Below are positions 34,466-42,047 of a DNA stretch of 64,000 nt, piece after piece. Position 1 is the stretch's first letter. Each line of letters begins with the position of its first letter. Under the pieces are notes generated by a model, which saw nothing but the letters and a program-made list of their open reading frames with translations, did not search any database and was not told the DNA's origin. The position numbers and the translations under genes are program-made. Source of the stretch: DASVTR01 sp033855775 (lineage in GTDB: Bacteria > Acidobacteriota > Blastocatellia > Pyrinomonadales > Pyrinomonadaceae). The DNA lies in assembly GCA_033855775.1 (NCBI GenBank), contig JAWVFT010000013.1:1-64000 (forward strand), written 5' to 3'.

Positions 34466-35626
34466 ATGAAATTTATAGACGAATACAGGCAGGGCGACAT
34501 CGCGCACAAACTGGCGGAGCAGATAGCGCGCTTGACCGCGCGCCCGCTCAAAATCATGGAGGTCTGCGGCGGCCACACGCACACCATCTTCAAGTACGGG
34601 ATAGAAGATTTGCTGCCCGACAATATCACTATGATTCATGGGCCGGGCTGTCCCGTCTGCGTCATTCCTCTGGGGCGCGTTGACGACGCCATCTCGATTG
34701 CGGAGCAGCCCGGTGTTATCTTCACGACCTTCGGCGACGCGATGCGCGTTCCCGGCTCAAAGACCAGCTTGCTCGACGCGAAGGCTTCCGGCGCGGACGT
34801 GCGGATGGTCTACTCGCCGCTCGACGCTTTGAAGATTGCGAAGAAGAACCCGGAACGCCAGGTCGTGTGGCTCGCGCTCGGCTTTGAAACTACTGCGCCT
34901 TCGACCGCGATGACCATTCTCCAAGCGGCCAAAGAAGGCGTCGAGAATTTCAGCGCCTTCTGTAATCACATCACGATTGTGCCTGCGCTCAAAGCCCTGC
35001 TCGATTCGCCGGATTTGCAACTCGACGGCTTTCTGGGGCCGGGCCACGTCAGCACAGTGATTGGCACGCGCCCTTACGAATTTGTCCCGCGCGAGTACGG
35101 CAAGCCGGTCGCCGTCGCCGGTTTCGAGCCGTTGGACATACTGCAATCCATCTACATGATTGTCAGGCAAGTGGTCGAAGGGCGCGCGGAAGTCGAGAAT
35201 CAATATGCGCGCTGCATCAACCGCGACGGCAATCGCAAAGCTCTGGAAGTTCTCTTCGAAGTCTTCGAGCCGCGCGACTATTTCGAGTGGCGCGGGCTTG
35301 GCTCCATCGCGCACAGCGGGATGAAGCTACGACGAAAGTATGCGGCCTTCGATGCGGAGTTAAAGTTCAATGTGCCGGGCTTGCGCATCGCCGACCCGAA
35401 GGCTTGCCAGTGCGGCGAGATACTGAAGGGCGTGAAGCGGCCATGGGAGTGCAAGGTCTTCGGCACGGCCTGCACGCCGGAGACGCCCATCGGCTCTTGC
35501 ATGGTGTCGAGCGAAGGCGCGTGCGCCGCTTATTATAACTTCGGGCGGCTGTCGAAAATTGCAGAGCGTTCGTCCTCAAACGGCGAAGGCAAAGTCGCGG
35601 CGGCGGCGTTGAATGTGACGGTCTAA
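34466..35626 (+). CDS. hypD: Hydrogenase formation protein HypD
   Basis: A 386-residue Fe-S protein that, with HypC, assembles the Fe(CN)2CO unit. Active-site motifs are EVCGGHTHT (Cys34) and HGPGCPVCV (Cys62, Cys65), with GFETTAPS in the middle. The C-terminal cysteine block (KACQCGEILKG, CKVFGTACTP, GSCMVSSEGACAAYY) binds the [4Fe-4S] cluster. All expected residues are present. An ATG with GGAGG upstream starts the gene. Confidence 0.97.
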   Translation: MKFIDEYRQGDIAHKLAEQIARLTARPLKIMEVCGGHTHTIFKYGIEDLLPDNITMIHGPGCPVCVIPLGRVDDAISIAEQPGVIFTTFGDAMRVPGSKTSLLDAKASGADVRMVYSPLDALKIAKKNPERQVVWLALGFETTAPSTAMTILQAAKEGVENFSAFCNHITIVPALKALLDSPDLQLDGFLGPGHVSTVIGTRPYEFVPREYGKPVAVAGFEPLDILQSIYMIVRQVVEGRAEVENQYARCINRDGNRKALEVLFEVFEPRDYFEWRGLGSIAHSGMKLRRKYAAFDAELKFNVPGLRIADPKACQCGEILKGVKRPWECKVFGTACTPETPIGSCMVSSEGACAAYYNFGRLSKIAERSSSNGEGKVAAAALNVTV

Positions 35627-35746
35627 AAGCTGACGGTGGCGTAACGAAGCGACTGCCCGCTTGCGTTCATGAGCGACGCGAAAGCGAGTCTGCCACCAGC
35701 GAGTCTGTCGTCTCAGCCGAAACTCTTGAAAGCGATGTGATGAAAG

Positions 35747-36856
35747 ATGACCAGCGACTTTAGCCCTTCGCCGCTCTTCGAGAGAGTCGAACGCGCGCGG
35801 CGTAGAAAGCACAAGTTCAGAGACGAGCAGATTACGCTCGCGCACGGCAGCGGTGGCCGCGCCATGCATGAACTCATCGAAGGTCTCTTTCTGGAATACC
35901 TGCGCAACCCGCTGCTCGAAGCTTTGGAAGACCAGGCGGTCTTCGAGCTGCCGAACGGCACAAGCCCCGCGCGCCTTGCCTTCACCACAGACTCTTATGT
36001 CGTCACTCCCATCTTTTTTCCCGGCGGCGACATAGGTCGCCTCGCCATTAACGGCACCGTCAACGACTTGTGCATGAGCGGCGCGCGACCGCTCTATCTG
36101 TCGGTCGGCTTCATCCTCGAAGAAGGCTTTCCCGTCGCCGACTTGAAACGCATCCTCGCCTCGATGCGCGAGGCCGCGACGGAAGCGGGAGTCGAAGTCG
36201 TCACGGGCGACACGAAGGTCGTGCAGAAGGGAAGCGCCGACAAGATTTTCATCAACACTTCGGGCATCGGCGTTGTCGAATCAAACATTCGTCTGTCCGC
36301 CACGCGCGCAGAAGTGGGCGACAAGGTGATTGTCAGTGGCCGCGTCGGCGACCACGGGACGACCATCATGATTGCGCGCGGCGAGCTTGAGCTTGAGACG
36401 GAGATTGAGAGCGACACGGCCCCGCTCGGCTCTCTCGTCCGCGAGATGATTGAAGAAGCGAGCCGTCTTCATTCGTTAGACGCGATTCACTGCTTGCGCG
36501 ACCCGACGCGCGGCGGCGTCGCCACGACCTTGAACGAACTCGCGCTCAGTTCCGAAGTCTGCATAGAGATTCAGGAAGAGCTCGTTCCGGTGCGCGAGGA
36601 AGTGAAGGGCGCGTGCGAGATTCTGGGCCTCGACCCGCTCTACGTCGCCAACGAAGGAAGGCTGCTGGCGATAGTCTCGGCAGACATCGCCGCGCCGCTC
36701 GTCGAGCGCATGCGAGCGAACGTTTACGGCGCGGATGCCTGCATCATCGGCGAAGTGAAAGCGGAGCCGCGCGGCATCGTTGCGATGCGAACGGGCTTTG
36801 GCGGCACGCGCATCGTTGATATGCTCGTCGGCGAGCAGTTGCCACGAATCTGCTGA
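35747..36856 (+). CDS. hypE: Carbamoyl dehydratase HypE
   Basis: A 369-residue PurM-like enzyme that dehydrates the carbamoylated C-terminal Cys to a thiocyanate. The C-terminus ends PRIC with the essential Cys369. Other motifs are LAHGSGGRAMHELI, FTTDSYVVTPIFFPGGDIG, GDTKVVQKG and DPTRGGVATTLNE. The first 25 residues are a short charged extension. It is the last hyp gene, followed by a 190-base gap and the nickel permease. Confidence 0.97.
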   Translation: MTSDFSPSPLFERVERARRRKHKFRDEQITLAHGSGGRAMHELIEGLFLEYLRNPLLEALEDQAVFELPNGTSPARLAFTTDSYVVTPIFFPGGDIGRLAINGTVNDLCMSGARPLYLSVGFILEEGFPVADLKRILASMREAATEAGVEVVTGDTKVVQKGSADKIFINTSGIGVVESNIRLSATRAEVGDKVIVSGRVGDHGTTIMIARGELELETEIESDTAPLGSLVREMIEEASRLHSLDAIHCLRDPTRGGVATTLNELALSSEVCIEIQEELVPVREEVKGACEILGLDPLYVANEGRLLAIVSADIAAPLVERMRANVYGADACIIGEVKAEPRGIVAMRTGFGGTRIVDMLVGEQLPRIC

Positions 36857-37046
36857 GCCTCGCGGTCAGTCGTCGTTGGCTGTCGCTCACGAAGATTGTT
36901 GAATGACCGCGACGGCTGCTTTCATCCCGCGCCGTCGTCAAGGCCGATGACCGAAGGCTGATAACTAACTGCCGTTTGCTGAACGCCGATAGTTTGATTG
37001 TTTCTTTATTGATTGCTTCATTGCTGCATCGTTGGTCGCTTCATTT

Positions 37047-37829
37047 ATGCTCACATTTTCCACCGGCTCGATTCTCTTGTTCGGCTTTCTGCTCGGCCTC
37101 AAGCACGCGGTCGAGGCAGACCATCTGGCAGCCGTGTCAACCATCGTCAGCGAGCGCAAGAGCCTGCTGAGTTCATCGCTGGTCGGCGGCCTCTGGGGCG
37201 TCGGCCACACCATCTCGCTCATCATCGCGGGCGTCGTCGTCATTCTCTTCCACTTTGAGATTAGCGAAAAGATGTCGCAGGCTCTTGAGTTCTGCGTCGG
37301 GCTGATGCTGGTCGCGCTCGGAGTCAACGCTCTGCGGAAACTCGCGCGCGGCGGACATCTTCATCTGCACGTTCACCAGCACGGCGGACGCGCGCACATA
37401 CACCCGCACGTTCACGACCATTCGCCTGAGACGCATGACGACTCGCCTGACACTCATGACGGCTCGCATGAAGCTCATGACGGCCCGGCGGAGACGATTG
37501 CTCCGACGCATCACGGCCTGCGGCTCGGCGCGCGCCCGCTCCTGGTGGGAATGTTGCACGGGTTCGCAGGAAGCGCGGCGTTGATGTTGATGGTTCTCTC
37601 GACCATCCCGTCGCCGCTCCTCGGGTTCGCCTACATCGTCGTCTTCGGCGTCGGCTCAATCGGCGGCATGATGTTGATGAGCGCGCTCGTCGGCCTGCCA
37701 GTCTATCTGACGGCGGCGCGCTTCAATCGCGCGAATCTCACCGTGCGCGGGATGGCCGGTCTTTTCAGTCTCAGCTTCGGACTCTTTATGCTCTACGAGA
37801 TTGGCTTCATCAAAGGTTTGTTTCGCTGA
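37047..37829 (+). CDS. NicO/HoxN-like nickel permease with His-rich loop
   Basis: A 260-residue inner-membrane nickel (or cobalt) transporter. The signature GLKHAVEADHLAAV contains the H-x4-DH motif of this family in the first helix, with GGLWGVGHTISL following. About six TM segments are visible. A central cytoplasmic loop (about residues 105-155) is rich in His and Asp and includes three 21-bp repeats. GMLHGFAGSAALMLM begins the second half. The placement after hypE supports nickel supply for the hydrogenase. I chose the ATG at 37047 over an upstream TTG. Confidence 0.9.
   Translation: MLTFSTGSILLFGFLLGLKHAVEADHLAAVSTIVSERKSLLSSSLVGGLWGVGHTISLIIAGVVVILFHFEISEKMSQALEFCVGLMLVALGVNALRKLARGGHLHLHVHQHGGRAHIHPHVHDHSPETHDDSPDTHDGSHEAHDGPAETIAPTHHGLRLGARPLLVGMLHGFAGSAALMLMVLSTIPSPLLGFAYIVVFGVGSIGGMMLMSALVGLPVYLTAARFNRANLTVRGMAGLFSLSFGLFMLYEIGFIKGLFR
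37422..37484 (+). repeat. In-frame 21-bp tandem repeat, 3 units, in the permease His-rich loop
   Basis: Three 21-base units encode SPETHDD, SPDTHDG and SHEAHDG in the metal-binding loop of the nickel permease. Confidence 0.8.
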
Positions 37830-37950
37830 TTAAGCCGGGATGGCTCTCGTCGTCTTTAACATCCGCGACCGCTAAAGCTCTTCATCAATCCGCAGTTCTG
37901 CTCAACTCGCATTGAGTCATTCGCGCCCCCCCGCTTTTAAGGGAACAACA

Positions 37951-39035
37951 ATGTGCCCGGCAAAGAAGAAAAGCTCAAAGGCAGCAAAGAAGACGAAGGC
38001 CGCGCGCGGCAGCACGAAGGTCGTTGACGTTGAAGCGAAAGCCGACGCCGCCAAGGCTGTGGCCTTGAATGATGAGCCGAAGGAGCCTGACACGCCGGAA
38101 GAATTGTTTGCGGTCGAACCCTACGAGGCGTCGCAAGTCAGCTGCACGGGCGGCGGCGCGTGGACGGGACGAAAGTTTACCCGATTGACTGGCAAAGCGA
38201 AGAGCATGCCGACGGCGAAATCTGGTCTGCCGCTCTGTGGAACATCTACCGCGCCATCGGCGGCGACTCTGCGAATGCTGCGGAGCGTTTGGCCGCGCGC
38301 GATGCCTTGCTCAAGACCTTGATACTGAGTCATCACATGCTCGCCGCCAACGCCAGCATGCCGGACGGGGCGGAGGCCGTCATGAACACGGACGCCGCTC
38401 TGCCGGAATATCGCGGCCGGCGCTTGAGAGAGATGCTCGACAGCTTTCACGCGCGCGGCCTCCTGCGCTCGGAAGCCGGAGTTGACCTCTGGATGAAAGA
38501 TGAAGCGAACGATGACGGGGCCAATCAATCCGGCGCGCTCTTCGAGGATTCGCCGGACCTCTGGATTCGGAACACGGACGACAACGGCGCGCTTCATCAG
38601 AATCCTGAGTCCGGCCAAGACAACTGGTTCTATGCGCGCGTCCGCAATCGCGGCGTGCGGGCGGCCAGAGCCTTTGTCGTCACGTTCAATGTGAAGTCCT
38701 TCTTCGCCGGGACGCAGTTCGTCTATCCGTTCGACTGGACGCCTTTCATCAGCGCGTCGGTCGGCTATAATCTTGCGTCCGGCGCGGCGGTCGTCCTGAA
38801 GGCAAGGTGGCCGCGGGCTCTCGTGCCGCCGGTCGGAACCGGAGCACGCTGGCTGGCTTCCGTCTACACGCCGCTTGACGCTGCTCCTGCGGGCAGCCAC
38901 GCCTGGGAGCACAACAATCTGGCGGTAAAGAGCCTGTCTATCGTTGACCACCTGGCGGGCAACAATGCTCCTTCCGCTCAGCCTGCCGCCGCGCCGCCCT
39001 TTGGCGCCAGCGATGAAATGCAGCGTTTCGTCTGA
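37951..39035 (+). pseudogene. Frameshifted M36 (fungalysin)-like C-terminal region lacking the catalytic site
   Basis: Two reading frames form one broken gene. The first (from ATG 37951) encodes a Lys/Ala-rich N-terminus and an acidic segment ending EPYEASQVSC. The second, open from about 38088 to 39035, encodes RRVDGTKVYPIDWQSEEHAD, GEIWSAALWNIYRAIGGD, LLKTLILSHHMLAANASMP and GQDNWFYARVRNRG. This matches the segment downstream of the zinc site in M36-like metallopeptidases. The likely frameshift is in the GC run at 38145-38159. Even when repaired, no HExxH motif is present, so the catalytic domain has been lost. The stop overlaps the next ATG (TGATG). It could also be a noncatalytic domain protein with a sequencing error. 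Confidence 0.6.
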
Positions 39036-39331
39036 TGCAGCGCTGCGTCAGCGATGCGTACCGCTGTGTAGACGAAGCTGAACACGTTAGAGACGACGCG
39101 TGCCACGTCAGCGTTCATCCATACCGCCTCGAAGTTCGCCCGTACCGCGTCAGAGATGAAGTGGAACACGTTGACGATGAAGTGGAGCACATGAACGAAC
39201 GAGTGGAACATGTGTACGCCGGACTGGAACACGTGAACGCCAGAGAATATCAGTCGTACGACACAGTGGAACACGCGTACGACGGCGCATATCACTCGCA
39301 CGATGGAGTGGAACATGCGTACGACGGATAA
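39035..39331 (+). CDS. Possible heptad-repeat protein coupled to the M36-like remnant
   Basis: A 98-residue open frame built almost wholly of seven-residue repeats with His, Glu, Tyr and Asp at fixed positions, which could give a metal-binding or coiled-coil-like tail. The start is in a TGATG overlap with the preceding gene. Two single-base changes to TAA end it before the repeat array does. Expression is uncertain, and the array may be a decaying extension of the upstream gene. Confidence 0.35.
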   Translation: MQRCVSDAYRCVDEAEHVRDDACHVSVHPYRLEVRPYRVRDEVEHVDDEVEHMNERVEHVYAGLEHVNAREYQSYDTVEHAYDGAYHSHDGVEHAYDG

Positions 39332-39391
39332 TATCAGTCGTACGACGAATAATATCACTCGTACGACGGCGCGTACCGCGTGTACGACCCC
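39035..39391 (+). repeat. Degenerate 21-bp heptad minisatellite, about 17 units
   Basis: Seventeen consecutive 21-base units can be read in one frame from the ATG at 39035. The clearest heptads are VEHVDDE, VEHMNER, VEHVYAG, LEHVNAR, EYQSYDT, VEHAYDG, AYHSHDG and VEHAYDG. Units 15 and 16 begin with TAA where others have GAA, GCA or GTG, so the open frame stops at 39331 although the repeat continues to about 39391. The first frame stop of the preceding gene overlaps its ATG. Confidence 0.85.
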
Positions 39392-39434
39392 TTGCATCCC
39401 CTAAAATCGTATGCTTTTCATGCAAATGTTGCTC

Positions 39435-39890
39435 TCACCACCCGAAACACGCCAAAGATGTTAAACGACTCCGCCACATCCCCATCTCGCGCTGAGCTGC
39501 AGCCAATCGCCGCGCCTCTTCCCTGCTCCCTGCCAGTAAGTGGTCAATGTCGCTCGCCACCCACGCAAACGTATCTCCCTGCTCCACGATGACAATCGGC
39601 ACGCTCTGCCTGTGCGCCAGCCCTCTGGTAAAGGCTGCCAGTTCCCGCGCCGTGGTATCCATTAACACTTCATCGAACAACAGCAGCGAATATTCAAGAT
39701 GCTTGATGAAGGAACGCGCCACACAGGCAGCCGGAGCGCGCACTATCCAGCAATCCTCCAACTCGCCTTCGAGATACTTCAACAACTGGCAATCAAGGCC
39801 GACATAGAGCAGGCGGCAGGGTCGAGCCGAGAGGCGACGATATAAAGCTCTGGCGTGATAAGAGGGTTCATCCTCTGTTATCATGTGCAT
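39435..39890 (-). CDS. Receiver-like (degenerate CheY fold) protein
   Basis: A 151-residue protein. CRLLYVGLDCQLLKYLEGEL, DCWIVRAPAACVARSFIKHLEYSLLLFDEVLMDTT and RQSVPIVIVEQGD follow the alternating strand/helix order of a receiver domain. The acidic pair is missing, though an Asp is kept in LLFDEVLMD. The C-terminal helix is charged. It may be a pseudo-receiver acting by protein binding. It is monocistronic and convergent to the repeat region. Confidence 0.65.
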   Translation of the reverse strand: MHMITEDEPSYHARALYRRLSARPCRLLYVGLDCQLLKYLEGELEDCWIVRAPAACVARSFIKHLEYSLLLFDEVLMDTTARELAAFTRGLAHRQSVPIVIVEQGDTFAWVASDIDHLLAGSREEARRLAAAQREMGMWRSRLTSLACFGW

Positions 39891-39949
39891 GAGTTAGTTG
39901 AAAATAAGGCAACGGCAAATGCGACGGCTCATCCTCAAGAGTGGAGTAA

Positions 39950-40081
39950 ATGAGCATCGCCGTTGAGCATGAAAGGTTCATACTCACGGCGAACAAGTTG
40001 CGCGAATACATTCTATCCGGTACACCGGATAGACGCAAGCTGTTTTGTGAAACTCGCACCCTATCAGGAGGCCACTCCTGA
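39950..40081 (+). CDS. Short upstream ORF coupled to the XRE regulator
   Basis: A 43-residue frame (MSIAVEHERFILTANKLREY...) with GGAG near its ATG. Its TGA overlaps the ATG of the regulator in a TGATG arrangement, and the palindrome at 40013-40032 lies inside it. The overlap suggests a real leader peptide or small partner of the regulator. No family is recognised. Confidence 0.45.
   Translation: MSIAVEHERFILTANKLREYILSGTPDRRKLFCETRTLSGGHS
40013..40032. promoter_or_regulatory. Perfect 9-bp inverted repeat, probable operator
   Basis: CTATCCGGT and ACCGGATAG arms are separated by two bases, 48 bases upstream of the XRE gene. The size and symmetry fit an autoregulatory operator or a leader hairpin. 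Confidence 0.5.
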
Positions 40082-40350
40082 TGGGCAACGCGCGCCGGAG
40101 GCCAAAACGCCTAGCGGAAAAACTGTTACAGATTCGATTGACTCTTGGTCTTTCTCAAACTGAGATGTACGGGCGGTTAAGCGTTGAAGATGAAATTCTC
40201 TACACAAGAATCTCGGATTACGAGTTAGACAAAGCCGAGCCAACGCTGATGGTTCTTCTACGCTATGCTCGCGTGGCGGGTGTGAGCATGGAAACTCTTG
40301 TAGATGACGAGATGGACTTGCCCGCCAAACTGAAACAATCACGCCGCTAG
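40081..40350 (+). CDS. XRE-family helix-turn-helix regulator
   Basis: An 89-residue DNA-binding protein. After a basic start (GNARRRPKR), the Cro/CI fold spans about 10-75 with LLQIRLTLGLSQTEMYGRL, YTRISDYELDKAEPTL and LLRYARVAGVSMETLVDDE. The Shine-Dalgarno AGGAGG is 10 bases upstream. It is coupled to the short upstream frame. No adjacent toxin gene is evident, although the next small gene is in the same orientation. Confidence 0.85.
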   Translation: MGNARRRPKRLAEKLLQIRLTLGLSQTEMYGRLSVEDEILYTRISDYELDKAEPTLMVLLRYARVAGVSMETLVDDEMDLPAKLKQSRR

Positions 40351-40438
40351 TCTGCCCGGCAATAAAGGCGTCTTAGTCTATTAATGAGCAAAGCCAATTA
40401 GCAGACAAGTGGCATAAAAACAGATGGAGGTTTCTGCC

Positions 40439-40627
40439 ATGAAGAAGAATTATCCAGACGTTTCAGAGCTATTTAAGATGAAGGCAGAATGGCGACAGCG
40501 ACAAGTCTCACGTCCCTTGACGGAAAAACTGGAAACCGCCAATAGGCTTCGACAGCTAGCTCAAGAGATTCCTAAACTCAGTAAACCTCAGACCTCAAAA
40601 ACCCGCGCCACCAAAGCGAGTAAATAA
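40439..40627 (+). CDS. Small helical basic protein, unknown function
   Basis: A 62-residue protein (MKKNYPDVSELFKMKAEWRQ...) with the pattern LTEKLETANRLRQLAQEIPKL. Similar short helical proteins occur next to toxin-like genes and regulators. The ATG at 40439 is set by GGAGG nine bases upstream. No function is recognised. Confidence 0.6.
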   Translation: MKKNYPDVSELFKMKAEWRQRQVSRPLTEKLETANRLRQLAQEIPKLSKPQTSKTRATKASK

Positions 40628-40688
40628 GCCGCGACAATTCCTTGACTAATAATGTGATGAGGAATAAATTGCGCGCATCATCCATGTC

Positions 40689-40710
40689 GGATTAAGACGT
40701 GTCTTAATCC
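40689..40710. promoter_or_regulatory. 22-bp palindrome upstream of the small secreted protein
   Basis: Perfect arms GGATTAAGAC and GTCTTAATCC flank a central GT. It lies about 80 bases upstream of the next start codon, a plausible operator for a dimeric regulator. Confidence 0.5.
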
Positions 40711-40791
40711 TGTTGCAGGAGACGCGCCTCTAATCTGTCCCAAGCGCCTCTCTTAATCTCTTACAATTGACTTCAGAAAGGAGTCCCTCGT

Positions 40792-41061
40792 ATGCGTAAG
40801 CTTCTAATTCCAACCATCCTCTGCTTAGCCCTCGTCGCTATTCCGGCGCCGACTCAGCAAGCGAAAGCCAGCGGCGCGGCAAACAAGAAAGCCATGGCTG
40901 GCTGCGAGGTTGAGCAAATCATTTCAATCACAGCGCAGGTCGCTGCCGAGGCAGCCTGCTCGACCGGCACACAGCAAGAATGCATAGATGCGCGGAGCGC
41001 GGCGTTACGCGCCAGCATCCGCTTTCTCGCATGCATGAGCAGACCTAACCCCGGAAATTGA
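40792..41061 (+). CDS. Small secreted cysteine-containing protein
   Basis: An 89-residue protein with a signal peptide (MRKLLIPTILCLALVAIPAP, cleavage probably after AKA). The mature part of about 60 residues contains four cysteines (GCEVEQI, AACSTGTQQEC, FLACMSR), enough for two disulfides. AGGAG lies 10 bases before the ATG and a strong hairpin follows the stop, so it is a well-defined single-gene unit. No family is recognised. Confidence 0.7.
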   Translation: MRKLLIPTILCLALVAIPAPTQQAKASGAANKKAMAGCEVEQIISITAQVAAEAACSTGTQQECIDARSAALRASIRFLACMSRPNPGN

Positions 41062-41080
41062 GGGCGCGCTTTGAAGCTTA

Positions 41081-41114
41081 AGGAAAGCCCCGCCCTAACA
41101 AGTGGGGCTTTCCT
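41081..41114 (+). terminator. Hairpin terminator after the small secreted protein gene
   Basis: An 11-bp stem (AGGAAAGCCCC / GGGGCTTTCCT) with a 12-base loop. The downstream tract is only moderately T-rich. Confidence 0.65.
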
Positions 41115-41255
41115 CTGTACAAGACGCGCCGCGAACGCTTTCGCCGGAAAGCTCAAAAGCAGTGTGATGATAGAGAAAAAGAGATACTGACTCGCCAATC
41201 GTTTCGGGAAACTCAAAGGCGAGAAGGAAGCGAAACTTACGACCTGAAGGCTAAC

Positions 41256-41453
41256 TCACTTGCGACGTTTATCAGGCTCTTTCGCCACGCCCTTAAACTT
41301 CTTGTGGTCTTCCTTAACATCCATGAACTCGCCCGCATGCGAACTGTTCGGGTCTTCATTACGCTTCACGTATTCATCAGTCAAAGGATTCTTGACCTGC
41401 GTTCGTTTCTTCACCGCCCCCTTGCGAGAACCCTCACCCGTATTCTTAGCCAT
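41256..41453 (-). CDS. Small basic protein, unknown function
   Basis: A 65-residue lysine-rich protein: MAKNTGEGSRKGAVKKRTQV, KNPLTDEYVKRNEDPNSSHA, GEFMDVKEDHKKFKGVAKE. The KNPLT-x2-YVKR...GEFMDVK pattern is one I have seen in short unannotated proteins of many soil bacteria. The upstream frame is open but not homologous-looking, so I chose the ATG at 41453. The ribosome site is weak but G-rich. Confidence 0.65.
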   Translation of the reverse strand: MAKNTGEGSRKGAVKKRTQVKNPLTDEYVKRNEDPNSSHAGEFMDVKEDHKKFKGVAKEPDKRRK

Positions 41454-42047
41454 CCTCGTTCGCCCCCCTTTTGAAACTGCCCCACATGGAAACATCCATG
41501 CCCTGCTTACCGTCGCCCGATGATAAATCCCACAAATCAAAACCTGCAAGCGCAATAACGTCGAGACCATTTTTCACCCGATTAAATCGAACTTTGGCGA
41601 TGCGCTGAGGGTGGATACCTGCTAATCAGGACGATACTTCGTTCGCACCGCGGTTGATTGTCGCTTTGTCGTGTGAAATCCCCGTAAAAATCGGTTTGAT
41701 GGTCAATGGGTGCGAACGAAGTATCTGTTTGGGGGCTTGCCGCGTCAATTTCGCGGGGTGGCGGGGGAGGGAAGTTAAGTGGCTGTGAAAAGCGGCGTTT
41801 AGTGGCGTAGTCAAATCTTTTGTAGGTGTGGCACAACGGTTGTAATGGGAGAGGGCGGATGATTGAGAGGAAGAATCAGGAGCGCAAGCTTAAAAGACTC
41901 CTGAGCCGCGCGTGACGAAACGGAGCACGCCGCGCAGTCCTTTCAAACGTCGTCGCTCTCTAAATCTTTTACGACTAAAATTGCACCGGTGAATTGCCCG
42001 GCCCAACGCGCCGCTCCCCGGTAACATGAGCACAAAGGAGAATCCCC
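41454..42047. other. Intergenic region, about 590 bases, containing a 17-bp inverted repeat element
   Basis: No supported gene. The notable structure is the inverted repeat at 41633-41725. A minus-strand open frame at 41582-41836 has no ribosome site and spans the repeat, so I do not call it. Confidence 0.5.
41633..41725. repeat. Perfect 17-bp inverted repeat with 59-base centre
   Basis: Arms GATACTTCGTTCGCACC (41633-41649) and its exact complement (41709-41725) enclose 59 bases. It could be a MITE-like remnant or a structured RNA. No target-site duplication is visible. Confidence 0.7.

Noticed and set aside
38978..39397. 139-codon minus-strand frame with hydrophobic repeats (VVRVI-type)
   Set aside because: It is the complement of the 21-bp repeat array; the repeats make it open, and there is no ribosome site.
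41582..41836. 84-codon minus-strand frame across the 17-bp inverted repeat
   Set aside because: No ribosome binding site and low-complexity Pro run; it spans both repeat arms.
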